Positions 52,961 to 62,401 of a stretch of 64,000 nucleotides of DNA are shown here, piece after piece (the first letter of the stretch is position 1; every line of letters begins with the position of its first letter). The DNA is from Gracilimonas sp. (GTDB lineage Bacteria > Bacteroidota > Rhodothermia > Balneolales > Balneolaceae). The stretch is from assembly GCF_040218225.1 (NCBI RefSeq), contig NZ_JAVJQO010000008.1, forward strand, positions 806,001 through 870,000, written 5' to 3'. Below the pieces are notes generated by a model that worked only from the letters and a program-made list of their open reading frames with translations, was not told where the DNA came from and did no database searches. A program made the translations under genes and the position numbers.

Positions 52961-54715
52961 TTATTTCTGTTCTTTCAGCCAGCGCCGCGGAGTAAGACCG
53001 GTGCTTTTTTTGAAATAATCATTAAACGTGGTTTTTGAATTGAATCCACATTCGAAGGCAATGCCCAGTAAAGTCAGGTTTTGGTTCTCTGGTAGCACAG
53101 CCATCTTTTTAAAATGTTCCAGCCGGTAAGAGTTGATGAAATGATGGAAGTTCGCTCTTTTATCCTGATTAATTAACCAGGACAGTTTGTTGGAACTCGT
53201 ATTAATATGATCAGCCAGGTTGGACAGAGAAAGTTTTGGATCAAGATATAGTTCTTCTACCTCCATGCTTTTATCCAAGGCTCGTACCAGTTCTTTATGT
53301 TCTTCCTTATCGGTAATTAATGGTCTTGAATCAGATGAGTCTTCATAGATCTCGCTTAGTAACGGAAATTTTTGGGGAAGGAACTCCTGAAGGTTATTGT
53401 ACTCTTCCCGGGTCTTCAGTTTTACTAAAAAAGGATCATAGTTAAAGCAGATATATTTTCCATGCTTTTGATTCAGTCCCTCTTCCAACATTTCAAAAGC
53501 CTGATCATAATTCTCTTCCAGGGTAAGAAAATATAACCGCCACGGATGGATGGTCTCATCAGCCAGGAACGGCTGCTCATATTCTGAAATGGGTTGATGA
53601 TGGTACAGGCGATAAAGGGTAGTATAGTAATCCATAAATGGTAACTCGCTAAACTCTTCCAATATCTCCTCAAGCTCCGCTTTGTTATCTGTCAAAATCA
53701 AGGCCGCGGCTTTCAACTGTACAGCAAATATCCATTTAGGGTCTTGCTTCAACACCTTGTTCATTTGTTGAATGGCTTTCTCATATTCGCCGGAGAAGTA
53801 TAAGATGTTCCCCTTCATAAACGTATGATTGAGGGAAAGAGGATTTATCTCCAGAGCACGATCAATGTGGATCATGGCTTCATCAAATTGCCCCACCATA
53901 ATATACATCCCTGCAATAGCCTCTATAGCTTCGGCATTATTGGGGTTCATCTCCAGGGAACGTTTGAAATGATCAATGGCACTGCTGTGATCCCATTCAA
54001 TCATCATGTCTGTTGATGCCTTAGCTAAATGATAATCTAAAGAGTCACTGTTTATTTCCACGGCTTTTTCCAGATACTTATAGACTTCAGATCTGGCTTC
54101 TTCTCCCGAACTCCAGAAAAGCATATAGGTATAGCAGAGTACAATCCCATAGTAGGCCCTGAATAATTCCGGATCTAACTGAATGGCCTTTCGATAGTTT
54201 TCTATAGCTCGTAGTAAAGCATCATTGGTCCATTTTAGTTGCTCATACCGACCTTTCAGATAATAGTCATAGGCATCAAAATTACTGGAATCGGCAGAAA
54301 CCAATGATGGCTGCAATTCAATGTGTCCAAAATTTTCTCTGATTTTATCCGCCACCAGTAAACTGATCTCATCCTGAAGCTTAAAGATATCCTCAAGCTG
54401 GCGATCGAATTTCATACTCCAAATCTGAAATCCGTCACTCGTACGCACCAACCGAACCGATATCCTCACATCCATCCCTGATTTCCTGACACTTCCCTCC
54501 AGAATGGTGGCTACTCCAAGTTGATTCCCTATCGCCCGGACATCTAAGTGCTTGTCTTTAAACATAAAACTTGATGTTCGTGCTATAACCTTCAGTCCTT
54601 TTGTTTTTGACAAAGCCAGGATAATTTCCTCCGTAATTCCATCACTAAAATACTCATTATCCTTATCCGGACTTAAATTGATAAAGGGTAATATTGCAAC
54701 GGATTTGTCGGTCAT
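52961..54715 (-). CDS. TolB-like/TPR protein with C-terminal AraC DNA-binding domain (copy 1)
   Basis: 584 residues from ATG 54715 (a GTG at 54730 would add five; the paralogue at 59043 begins at the equivalent point, MIDNKSIAILPF). N-terminal SVAILPFINLSPDKDNEYFSDGITEEII to ILEGSVRKSG and DGFQIWSMKFDR is the TolB-like domain often seen beside adenylate cyclases. Then come TPR repeats, about 140-410, and a C-terminal AraC helix-turn-helix (KLSWLINQD and FECGFNSKTTFNDYFKKSTGLTPRRW). No signal peptide, so it acts in the cytoplasm as a regulator. Divergent from the DJ-1-like gene. Confidence 0.88.
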   Translation of the reverse strand: MTDKSVAILPFINLSPDKDNEYFSDGITEEIILALSKTKGLKVIARTSSFMFKDKHLDVRAIGNQLGVATILEGSVRKSGMDVRISVRLVRTSDGFQIWSMKFDRQLEDIFKLQDEISLLVADKIRENFGHIELQPSLVSADSSNFDAYDYYLKGRYEQLKWTNDALLRAIENYRKAIQLDPELFRAYYGIVLCYTYMLFWSSGEEARSEVYKYLEKAVEINSDSLDYHLAKASTDMMIEWDHSSAIDHFKRSLEMNPNNAEAIEAIAGMYIMVGQFDEAMIHIDRALEINPLSLNHTFMKGNILYFSGEYEKAIQQMNKVLKQDPKWIFAVQLKAAALILTDNKAELEEILEEFSELPFMDYYTTLYRLYHHQPISEYEQPFLADETIHPWRLYFLTLEENYDQAFEMLEEGLNQKHGKYICFNYDPFLVKLKTREEYNNLQEFLPQKFPLLSEIYEDSSDSRPLITDKEEHKELVRALDKSMEVEELYLDPKLSLSNLADHINTSSNKLSWLINQDKRANFHHFINSYRLEHFKKMAVLPENQNLTLLGIAFECGFNSKTTFNDYFKKSTGLTPRRWLKEQK

Positions 54716-54914
54716 TAGAGCTTTAGACACAATTTGAGATTACAAGCGAAATGATAATAGGTAATCAGGCATTAACTATCCAATGACAGAACTTCATTGA
54801 GTCAGGGTTTAAGGTGGAATGAATGGGCATGAGTCCGAATCTATACATTCGGACGATGTGAGCATTTTCAGTTCTCATATTTCAACTGAAATCTTAAATC
54901 AAATAAACAATTTC

Positions 54915-56051
54915 ATGAAACAGTACTTTTGTCCATTCATCTTATTTATCACTTCACTTCTATACAGTTCTCCACTTTCAGCTCAGGACCAGATCTTAAT
55001 CGTAGTAACCAATAATGCAGAGGTTCAGGTAACTATCGATGGTAGAGATTCTACGATTGCCGGTGGATACACCCTTTCAGAAGTAACGCAAGCCTATGAT
55101 GTGTTCATTAAAAGTGGATTTACGGTGGACTTTATGAGCCCACATGGCGGAAAAACTCAGTATGAACCTGAAGAAAAGCTCAGCGAGCTTGACAAAGCAT
55201 TCATTGATAATGCTGAAATCATGGATCAGTTAAAGAATACCCTGTCTCCTAACCAGGTTAATGCTAGTGAGTACAATGCTATTTATTTCGCAGGAGGTAA
55301 AACACTTTGGGATTTTCCTAACAGTAGCGAGCTTGCTACACTCACTTCTTCTATTTATGAACAAGGCGGAGTGATTGGTGCTATTTGTCATGGACCAGCC
55401 GCGCTTTTAAACGTTAGGCTATCCAATGGGGATCGCTTAATCGAAGGTAAATACATCAGCTCATTCACGAATTTGGAAGAGCAGTTGTTTTCGAAGGCTG
55501 CAGAATTTTATCCATTTATGTTGCAGGATGAATTGACCCGTTTAGGAGCAAAATTTCAGGAAGCGCCGCCTCTGTTTGACCAGTCTGTTGTAGATGGACG
55601 TCTGGTTACTGGTCAAAATCCTCTTTCCACCTATTCAGTTGCAGAAGATATGATGGAACTAATGGGGAAAACACCTCCACAACGACCTTGGGATCAAGTA
55701 AGCTTCACCGTTGGCATTGTCCAAAATAGAATTCAGGGTAGCAAAAACGACGTTTATAAATTCATCGATTCCCATGGATCTGATTCGTTGTTAGACGAAA
55801 GGTTACTCTCTGAACTAAGTATTTATGGCAGCCGTGGCTACATGGGTGCGGAAGTCCAAAACCAGGGAATTCAATTGCTTGAAATTGCTTCAGAATTGAT
55901 ACCGGACAATCCTCAAATCTTAGAGGAATTGGCAAGATATCATTATAAGAATGGTGATATAAATAAAGCCGAGCAGTACTTGACAGAAAGTCTAAAGATC
56001 GACCCGGATTCAGAAACTGCCAATGAACTTAAAAATGAGATGGAGCAGTAA
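54915..56051 (+). CDS. Secreted DJ-1/PfpI-like protein with C-terminal TPR
   Basis: 378 residues from ATG 54915, which starts a clear signal peptide (FCPFILFITSLLYSSPLSAQ); the upstream frame is not needed. A class I glutamine-amidotransferase-like domain follows, with AIYFAGGKTLWDFP and the nucleophile elbow GAICHGPAAL (Cys near 157) as in DJ-1/PfpI/Hsp31 proteins. The last 60-70 residues (LLEIASELIPDNPQILEELARYHYKNGDINKAEQYLTESL) form TPR repeats, an unusual addition. It may be a glyoxalase or chaperone-like enzyme in the periplasm; not proven. It is divergent from the TolB-TPR-AraC gene. Confidence 0.88.
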   Translation: MKQYFCPFILFITSLLYSSPLSAQDQILIVVTNNAEVQVTIDGRDSTIAGGYTLSEVTQAYDVFIKSGFTVDFMSPHGGKTQYEPEEKLSELDKAFIDNAEIMDQLKNTLSPNQVNASEYNAIYFAGGKTLWDFPNSSELATLTSSIYEQGGVIGAICHGPAALLNVRLSNGDRLIEGKYISSFTNLEEQLFSKAAEFYPFMLQDELTRLGAKFQEAPPLFDQSVVDGRLVTGQNPLSTYSVAEDMMELMGKTPPQRPWDQVSFTVGIVQNRIQGSKNDVYKFIDSHGSDSLLDERLLSELSIYGSRGYMGAEVQNQGIQLLEIASELIPDNPQILEELARYHYKNGDINKAEQYLTESLKIDPDSETANELKNEMEQ

Positions 56052-56183
56052 ATATCTCCTGCTGAACAGGCTAAGTTGTACCGAAAATTATTAGACTCCG
56101 GGAAGGTAAAAAATAAAGCCGATCTTGCCCTTAAGCTTGGTGTTAGTCGGGCTTGGGTGACTAAAATTCAAGGCTCAGATTAG
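56052..56183 (+). pseudogene. Helix-turn-helix fragment in frame after the DJ-1 gene stop
   Basis: Directly after the TAA of the DJ-1-like gene, 43 further codons are open in the same frame, ending in TAG at 56181-56183. The peptide ADLALKLGVSRAWVTKIQ is a clear helix-turn-helix of the kind seen in ParB-like or recombinase-associated proteins, preceded by QAKLYRKLLDSGKVKNK. There is no proper start codon, so this is a gene remnant. It is not part of the DJ-1 protein unless there is readthrough. Confidence 0.65.
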
Positions 56184-56250
56184 GTCGCAACCTATTTATA
56201 TAAACCAGCGTACATCTGCCGTGTTTTTTCTATACCAACTAACTTTATCT

Positions 56251-56934
56251 ATGAATACTTCTTCCCATCCTCTTAAAACAACCGCCAGAATCACCGGTAT
56301 TTGGTATTTGTTTATGGCAGTTTCAGGTGTGCTTGGATTTTTGGTCTTCCACCCGAAAATATTTATAACTGGAGACCCGGCAACCACACTACAAAATATT
56401 ATCGATGGTGAGTCGATTGCCAGAATTCGTTTGTTACTGGAATTTGCCATTATTCTTTCCCAGGTCTTAACTGCCGTCTGGTTCTACAAATTGTTCAGCC
56501 CCATCAATGAATGGGCGGCCTGGTCCGTAGCGATCTGGGGCACTGTGAATGCCGTAGCCATTATGATCAGTGCTATTGGAATGGCATCGGCTCTTGAGAT
56601 TGCAGACTCTTCCATGCCATTAGATGAACAGGTAATGCTGATCTCAGTGCTCCAAAGTGTAATTAAAAATGCTTGGGCTGCGGGAAGCACATTCTTTGGT
56701 CTGTGGCTTATTCCCATGGGATTTATTGTATTTTCCTCCCAACGTATGCCGATATGGCTTGGCTACACTCTTATGATTGGAGGGGTTGGGTATATTCTTA
56801 GCACACTACTTTATTATGCAGGAATAGAAGCATCAATCGTAAACTACCTGACTATACCAGCCACGATAGGTGAATTCTGGATGATCGGGTATCTGCTAAT
56901 TTTCGGTATCCGGCCGAATACAAATGAGTCCTGA
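56251..56934 (+). CDS. DUF4386-family membrane protein (second copy)
   Basis: 227 residues from ATG 56251 (a GTG at 56221 is less likely). It opens TTARITGIWYLFMAVSGVLGFLVFHPKIFITGD and has about six membrane segments, matching DUF4386 and paralogous to the gene at 50477. Function unknown. It follows the helix-turn-helix remnant. Confidence 0.88.
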   Translation: MNTSSHPLKTTARITGIWYLFMAVSGVLGFLVFHPKIFITGDPATTLQNIIDGESIARIRLLLEFAIILSQVLTAVWFYKLFSPINEWAAWSVAIWGTVNAVAIMISAIGMASALEIADSSMPLDEQVMLISVLQSVIKNAWAAGSTFFGLWLIPMGFIVFSSQRMPIWLGYTLMIGGVGYILSTLLYYAGIEASIVNYLTIPATIGEFWMIGYLLIFGIRPNTNES

Positions 56935-57298
56935 TTATTAAGGTGCATTTGACTTAAATTTACTTTCATTCTATGACTCCATGAAAAGACTATCACCCAA
57001 ATATCAAAAATAAACTTAGTGCATTATGGGCATCAGTGATATCGCTTCGAAATAGACTGGAATAAATTGCTCAAAACTACCTTTTTTGGATCATGCGAGC
57101 CTTTTAAAACCGATTAATCCTGCTAACTCTACTGACAAGACTGGCAGGTATAAATGTGAAAGTAGCGTTTAAACAAGTAATTGAAGAGCGCAGATAAGCC
57201 AGGCATTTTATTGATTCAATCAATAACCTTATGTAAATGAAAAGGTTCCATTCGTAATTGAACGGAACCTTTCATTCTTAGCACTATATCTACTTAAT
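56935..57298. other. 364-bp intergenic region with a hairpin
   Basis: No coding frame seen. It holds the hairpin AAAGGTTCC (57241-57249) with GGAACCTTT (57264-57272), listed separately as a terminator; nothing else recognised. Confidence 0.6.
57241..57272 (-). terminator. Probable terminator after the DUF6567-like gene
   Basis: A 9-bp stem AAAGGTTCC/GGAACCTTT with a 14-base loop containing a further TTC/GAA pair lies 27 bp downstream of the 57299 stop. On the minus strand it ends in TTTTCATTT, a modest U-run. It might act in both directions. Confidence 0.55.
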
Positions 57299-57718
57299 TT
57301 ATTCAAACTCGATGATATCAGCGGTAATAGAAACCGATGCTTTTGTATAAACCATAAAGTTCGACGTGTTGGAGTCATATTGAATGTTAATAAGCGCTAG
57401 CGTTCTCCCTTCTATCGATTCTCCCTGTTCCTCGAAGTTATCCCAAAGCGATTCACGAGCTTCTTTATATAACATTTTATTTCCATCAAGAGGAATGATA
57501 CCTACAGAATTAGTGGCAACGCCCCATGAATAACTGGCTCCAAATAAATACGATGTTTCTGAGGTGCCCGTCACATTTTTAGCCACAATAGTATAGTTTC
57601 CTTCTTTTAGCTGAACCTCGGTACTATTAGAGGCTACAAACATACCTGCGTTTCCACAGCCAGTAAGCAGAAATGCCACGGCCATAAGAATGATAAATGT
57701 ATAAGATTTCATGTTCAT
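57299..57718 (-). CDS. DUF6567-like lipoprotein
   Basis: 139 residues with a lipoprotein leader MAVAFLLTGC. The mature sequence (NSTEVQLKEGNYTIVAKNVTGTSETSYLFGASYSWG) has the style of DUF6567 proteins. It ends after alternating strands. Function unknown. It lies 4 bp after the dehydrogenase-like gene at 57723 and is probably co-transcribed with it. Confidence 0.78.
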   Translation of the reverse strand: MNMKSYTFIILMAVAFLLTGCGNAGMFVASNSTEVQLKEGNYTIVAKNVTGTSETSYLFGASYSWGVATNSVGIIPLDGNKMLYKEARESLWDNFEEQGESIEGRTLALINIQYDSNTSNFMVYTKASVSITADIIEFE

Positions 57719-57722
57719 AAGA

Positions 57723-58598
57723 TTATTTTTGATTGGATTGTTGTTTTAGTTGTTGTACTTCTTGGTTAAAAAAATCCTGTAAGCGATGAGTGCCGTAGCG
57801 GGTTGCAATGCTTTCGCGCGAGATAAGTGTGAGAAAGAATTCGAGCGGTCCAAATCTTTGTCCGGGTAGAAAAATCTTAGCTGTATGTAGTATCAATAAC
57901 CTGATCCAGCCCGGAAGGTGAACAATGTCAGGCGGTTTATTCCAAGCGCATAAAGCCATTTCTGCTATCTCATTTTGAGTAAGGATATCTGGTCCGCCTA
58001 CCGCTATCTCTTTATCTTTCTGAGCAATAGCCCGTACGCACACTTCCGCAAGGTCAGCTCCGTGGATAGGATTTAGCTTAGACTCTCCATTCCCGAATAA
58101 CAAAACTCTTCCTTTTTTGGCCATATGGAGTACGTCCCGCAGATCTGAAAAAAATCCATTAGTTCGAATAACGGTATATTCTAATCCCGAAGCTTTAAGG
58201 GCATCCACAAATCGTTCTTTAGCTTCAGTGATCTTAAGATGGCGTAGCTTGTCTCCGTCTATGACAGACACATATATAAATTTCCTAACCCCGGCTCGTT
58301 CTGCTTCCTTTAGTAGGTTTAAATTTGCCCGGTAATCCACATCCATGTAGGTAAACCCATCTTTTTGGCGGGTGATGCCTATGGTTGATATCACGGTATA
58401 GACACCTTTACAAACACCACTCAGTGTTTCTGGCCGGGTTACTTCAGCCTGCACTATCTTGATATTTCGGTGTTTCAGGTCTTTCAACTTTTCCGGAGCC
58501 CGAACAAGAGCTAAAACTGGGATTCCCCAGCTATCCAGTTCTTCAAGTATATATTTGCCGAGATAGCCACTGGCTCCGGCAACTAATATTTTTGTCAT
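57723..58598 (-). CDS. NAD(P)H-binding NmrA/atypical-SDR protein
   Basis: 291 residues from ATG 58598 (AAGGA seven bases before it). The N-terminal KILVAGASGYLGKYILEEL is the GxxGxxG dinucleotide-binding motif of NmrA-like and atypical SDR proteins. Later elements are FIYVSVIDG, YTVIRTNGFF and NPIHGADLAEV. It probably acts as an epimerase, reductase or redox sensor; substrate unknown. Cytoplasmic. Confidence 0.88.
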   Translation of the reverse strand: MTKILVAGASGYLGKYILEELDSWGIPVLALVRAPEKLKDLKHRNIKIVQAEVTRPETLSGVCKGVYTVISTIGITRQKDGFTYMDVDYRANLNLLKEAERAGVRKFIYVSVIDGDKLRHLKITEAKERFVDALKASGLEYTVIRTNGFFSDLRDVLHMAKKGRVLLFGNGESKLNPIHGADLAEVCVRAIAQKDKEIAVGGPDILTQNEIAEMALCAWNKPPDIVHLPGWIRLLILHTAKIFLPGQRFGPLEFFLTLISRESIATRYGTHRLQDFFNQEVQQLKQQSNQK

Positions 58599-59042
58599 GG
58601 TGCATTCCTTTTTTAATTCCAGAGCCAAGATCAGCAGGAAGCATCTAATAATCGTGCGGAATGATATTTTCGGCGCTTTTTATGAAATCTCGGACTTTTT
58701 AGAAAAGAGAAAGGACTGTTAGCAACAGAATGAGAAGACTCAACCACTCTGCACTGAAAATTCAGCGTTTTCAAACCCTTGGCTGGGACCAATGTAGGAA
58801 GTAATTAAAATGAGAGAGTAGGTAACTACTTATTCTGAGGCCTAAGCTTTGACCTCTCTTCCTGAAAATCGGGACTCCTTCTCAATGAGAGACTTTTTCC
58901 AGGCTTCTTTAAAAACCTATTCCTATGTAAGTCTCTGACGTGTTATGTGCGTCTTTCTCCTTGTGAAGGAGAAAACAAATGAGGTCAAAAATGAAGATTC
59001 TGTTGCAGATTAAGACTCCTTGCAGGCTTAGAATCAAGCCTC
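58599..59042. other. 444-bp intergenic region with a small hairpin
   Basis: No gene seen. A perfect 9-bp stem TTTCTCCTT (58954-58962) with AAGGAGAAA (58966-58974) around GTG is present, but without a clear U-run, so it is not called a terminator. Confidence 0.5.
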
Positions 59043-60851
59043 CTACTGATGCTTCTTCAACCACTTGCGTGGGGTAATACCTGTTTTCTTTTTGAAGTAA
59101 TCATTGAAAGTGGATTTAGAATTAAACCCACTTTCAAAAGCTAAACCCAGTAAGGTGAAATTCTTATTAGCGGGATCCAGTGACTTCTGCTTAAAACACT
59201 CCAACCGGAAATTATTAACATAATCGTTGAAGCTTACCCCCACCTGATCGTTCAGCATCCATGATAATTTATTTGGATGAAGTCCGGCTTCATCAGCCAG
59301 GGTTCTCAAAGTCAATGCCGTATCAAGATAGCGTTCATCTTGTTGCATTAACTGATCGAGTTTTTTTATAGCCATGTCGATCTCTTCAGGCTGCATCAAT
59401 AATCTGGCATCAACCTCATTATTCTTATGCGCATTTCCATTACTCAGCTCCTGCCCTGATCGTTTGTTGGGTAACCGGGATGGTTTGAATGTTTTTGTGA
59501 CCAACTCTTTATAACCATCTGTTTCTCGAATTTTGTCAAGAAATAGGCGGCTTAGGAAGTTTGCGAACTGACCTCTTTTTCCAGCCACGGCATTTTGAAG
59601 AAGGTCCAGTGCTTTTTCTTTCTCCCCAAACTGCGTATATAAAAACAAAGGCCAGGGCACAATTGAAAAACCTTCTTCTTCTTCTACGATCTCATCAATA
59701 TCCTCACGCTTGATACCATGATCGACAGGTTGATGAGTCAATGTATACAGCATGCTACATGATTTCGGAGATTGAGCCAATGGCGTATTTTCTAAATAGG
59801 CCTCCAAGGCTTCTTTACGCTTTAACTTGATCAGGCTAAGTTGCTTCAAGGTGATGGCATGCGTGAAATTCGGATCGGTCCGGAGAGCGGCTTCTATACT
59901 TGCAAGGGCCGATTCATAGTCTTCCTGCAAATAATGAATGTTCGCTTTGGTAAAATGATGGTTGGGCGAAAGTGGATCCAGCTGAAGGATATGTTTTGTA
60001 TGATCCATAGCTTCATCGAACCAACCAATGGCCGTATATAATTCAGCTAACCCTTCCTCGGCTTCCGTATAAGATGGATTTAAGGCCATTGACCTTAGAT
60101 ATAGCTTTTCTGCTTCCCGATAATTCCAGTGCCCCCAAAATTCAAGCGTTGCTTTGCTATAGTATCCCAGAAATGACTGATCATCGACCTCAAATCCGCG
60201 ACTTATATAATCTGCTGCAATGTCAAGTGATGCAATATTTGGGGTCCAGGACCCAAACATTGAATGACAAAAACCCGCTCCAAAATATGGCCAGGAAAAA
60301 TCTGGATCCATCTCTATACATTGCTGATAAAACTTCATTGCATTATCGATCCCTTCACGGTCCCAACGCAAGTGATTATATCGCGCCTTTAAATAGAGAT
60401 TATATGCCTGAATATTCTGAGTGGGCACAGCCACCAGGCGTTCACCGATTTCCAGGTGACCAAAATTTTCCCTGATCTGTTCCGCGATAGCTAAGCTAAT
60501 CTCATCCTGAAGCTCAAAGATATCCTCAATATCACGATCAAAGCGACCCGACCATATTTGAAATCCATCTGTCGTTTGTATCAGCTGAGCAGAGATCCGG
60601 ACTCTTTTCTTTGACTTACGTACACTCCCCTCCAGCACCGTAGATACACCCAACTGATTACCAATATGACGCACATCCATATGTCGCCCTTTGAACGCAA
60701 ACGAAGAAGTTCTCGCAGTCACCTTTAAACCCTGAATCCGGGTCAAGGCATTAATGATATCTTCGGTGATGCCATCACTGAAATATTCATTTTCAGGATC
60801 TGAACTGAGATTCAGAAATGGCAGAATAGCTATGGATTTATTATCGATCAA
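59043..60851 (-). CDS. TolB-like/TPR protein with C-terminal AraC DNA-binding domain (copy 2)
   Basis: 602 residues. Same three-part layout as the gene at 52961: a TolB-like domain (KSIAILPFLNLSSDPENEYFSDGITEDII, LEGSVRKSKKRVRISAQL), TPR repeats from about 150 to 340, and a C-terminal AraC helix-turn-helix (KLSWMLNDQVG, FESGFNSKSTFNDYFKKKTGITPRKWLKKHQ). The start is a TTG at 60849-60851, because no ATG or GTG lies nearby and this residue aligns with the ATG of the paralogue. A regulatory role is inferred from the DNA-binding domain; the sensed signal is unknown. Confidence 0.87.
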   Translation of the reverse strand: MIDNKSIAILPFLNLSSDPENEYFSDGITEDIINALTRIQGLKVTARTSSFAFKGRHMDVRHIGNQLGVSTVLEGSVRKSKKRVRISAQLIQTTDGFQIWSGRFDRDIEDIFELQDEISLAIAEQIRENFGHLEIGERLVAVPTQNIQAYNLYLKARYNHLRWDREGIDNAMKFYQQCIEMDPDFSWPYFGAGFCHSMFGSWTPNIASLDIAADYISRGFEVDDQSFLGYYSKATLEFWGHWNYREAEKLYLRSMALNPSYTEAEEGLAELYTAIGWFDEAMDHTKHILQLDPLSPNHHFTKANIHYLQEDYESALASIEAALRTDPNFTHAITLKQLSLIKLKRKEALEAYLENTPLAQSPKSCSMLYTLTHQPVDHGIKREDIDEIVEEEEGFSIVPWPLFLYTQFGEKEKALDLLQNAVAGKRGQFANFLSRLFLDKIRETDGYKELVTKTFKPSRLPNKRSGQELSNGNAHKNNEVDARLLMQPEEIDMAIKKLDQLMQQDERYLDTALTLRTLADEAGLHPNKLSWMLNDQVGVSFNDYVNNFRLECFKQKSLDPANKNFTLLGLAFESGFNSKSTFNDYFKKKTGITPRKWLKKHQ

Positions 60852-61676
60852 AAATAAAGAAGGTGTTTAAGTACTACCCGTTATTCATATATACAGGAAG
60901 AAGATATAAAATCATGGGAATAAAGGAACAGAAATAAAAAGGTCAGACGATAGGTGTCATTAATATCCTTTACAGTAACTCGGACACGGGGAGCCGTCCT
61001 TGTTTTATTTCTAATTGGATTACCCTCCTTTTATTATCAGCACGTAATGGGAGCATAGCCTCAGCTGAGCATCCGGGAAAAGAGCTCCGGTTAGGGGACA
61101 AAGACGAATACTATAACCTATTGTATCAAATCACCAAGTACCTCCGCTCTCTTTTTAATCCCATCAATTATTCCAGTTGATATTGAAGTCCATTCGACAT
61201 TAAAAAAAAGAGCGTTAAGAAGATGACGAAATGAAGCGTGAAGAAAGAAATCATACCGCATGGCACTTGATCTACAGGCAAACCCGGCCGGGGAGCATTG
61301 ATTTCTTTTAGCGGAATGTAGCCATCTTTAGCTCTTTTTTCGCAGTCGAGAGCTTTTGGTTCTTTTGTCGGTACAAAAGAACAAGGAAAACAATGACAGG
61401 CAACCAAGTCCTTTCCTGCACGAGAAGCCGGAGCTTCCGGGACAGCATTGCGAAGATGGATCTTCGCAACAAGGTAAAAGCCACTGGTCTAATCCCTTTC
61501 TCCATAAGCACTCTTAAAGTCCAAAATTTCATCAATACGTCCGTGATTTCATTTCAGGACGTTTGACCTGCTATTTCTTACGATCATTGATCTGTCGATT
61601 CGATTAAGTGGATTTTTAAAACTGAATCTATCGACAAATATCAAATCATTCATTTAATCATTTAAAATTTAGAACA
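60852..61676. other. 825-bp intergenic region
   Basis: No convincing gene. Short minus-strand frames at 61168-61407 and 61308-61535 overlap the hairpin cluster and do not look like real proteins. Upstream of 61677 the sequence is AT-rich and probably carries that gene's promoter. Confidence 0.6.
61359..61469. repeat. Cluster of three tetraloop hairpins, possible dispersed element
   Basis: GTTCTTTTGT (61359-61368) pairs with ACAAAAGAAC (61373-61382), GAAGC (61424-61428) with GCTTC (61433-61437), and TTGCGAAGA (61448-61456) with TCTTCGCAA (61461-61469). All three have 4-base loops. This layout resembles dispersed non-coding hairpin elements of Bacteroidota, but only one copy is present here. 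Confidence 0.5.
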
Positions 61677-62324
61677 ATGAAAAACCTACTTATTATTGTT
61701 TTTACGCTTGTCTCAATTAGTTCTTTTGCTCAAACTAGCTCACCGGAGGGTAAAGAAACTGAAGTAGCCTATAAGTGGCGGGTAAGTATGCCTTATTTAG
61801 TTCCAGATGAGATTGCCTATGGTTATGGAAAGCGAACTAGTATTCAAATGGTAGAATTACATATAAAACGTAACCTTGATGATAAGAGCATCATTGGAGT
61901 GAAGTTTGCTACATGGCGATTATTTCAACCCATGGGAATCACATGGTGGCAGGGTGTTGTGGATAAAATAGAATCTGGGACTGAATACTACGATGGATAC
62001 TTAAGAGAAACAGGAATTGGCGTCTCATATCAACGCATGCTTTGGAAAGGGCTTTTTGCATCTGTTGAAGTGCTACCACAAATTCAAACCTATACCGATC
62101 TAGACGGTAAAAAAATCAAAAATGGATTTAAGCTTTATAACTCGGTTCATTTGGGTTATCACGCAGCATTTGGGAAGAAAAAACGATTTTTCATAGAACC
62201 TCAGGTTCATATCAACCAGTGGATGTTTGATAACAACTCGCCTGCTGGATTTAAGGAGTTTGATGACAAATATGGAAACTTTTTCTTTTTTGAGCCAAAT
62301 ATTTATTTAGGGTGGAAATTTTAA
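61677..62324 (+). CDS. Secreted/outer-membrane beta-barrel-like protein, hypothetical
   Basis: 215 residues with signal peptide ending SSFAQ. The mature protein is rich in alternating aromatic and polar strands (WRVSMPYLVPDEIAYGYGKRTSIQM, GIGVSYQRMLWKGLFASVEVLPQIQ, FFFEPNIYLGWKF) and ends in aromatic Phe, as outer-membrane barrel proteins often do. I do not recognise the family. It precedes the alpha/beta hydrolase at 62402 by 77 bp. Confidence 0.78.
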   Translation: MKNLLIIVFTLVSISSFAQTSSPEGKETEVAYKWRVSMPYLVPDEIAYGYGKRTSIQMVELHIKRNLDDKSIIGVKFATWRLFQPMGITWWQGVVDKIESGTEYYDGYLRETGIGVSYQRMLWKGLFASVEVLPQIQTYTDLDGKKIKNGFKLYNSVHLGYHAAFGKKKRFFIEPQVHINQWMFDNNSPAGFKEFDDKYGNFFFFEPNIYLGWKF

Positions 62325-62401
62325 AGTTTAGCGGCCTCATAGCAGCGATGGGATATGCCCAAAAGAATAACTCCACTAAGAAAGACTAATAACCTGATAC
62401 T

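Noticed and set aside
58954-58974. 9-bp hairpin called as terminator
   Set aside because: No U-run follows on either strand, so it is mentioned only as a hairpin.
61168-61407. 79-codon minus-strand frame
   Set aside because: It overlaps the hairpin cluster, and no RBS or family is visible; probably an accidental translation of a repeat.
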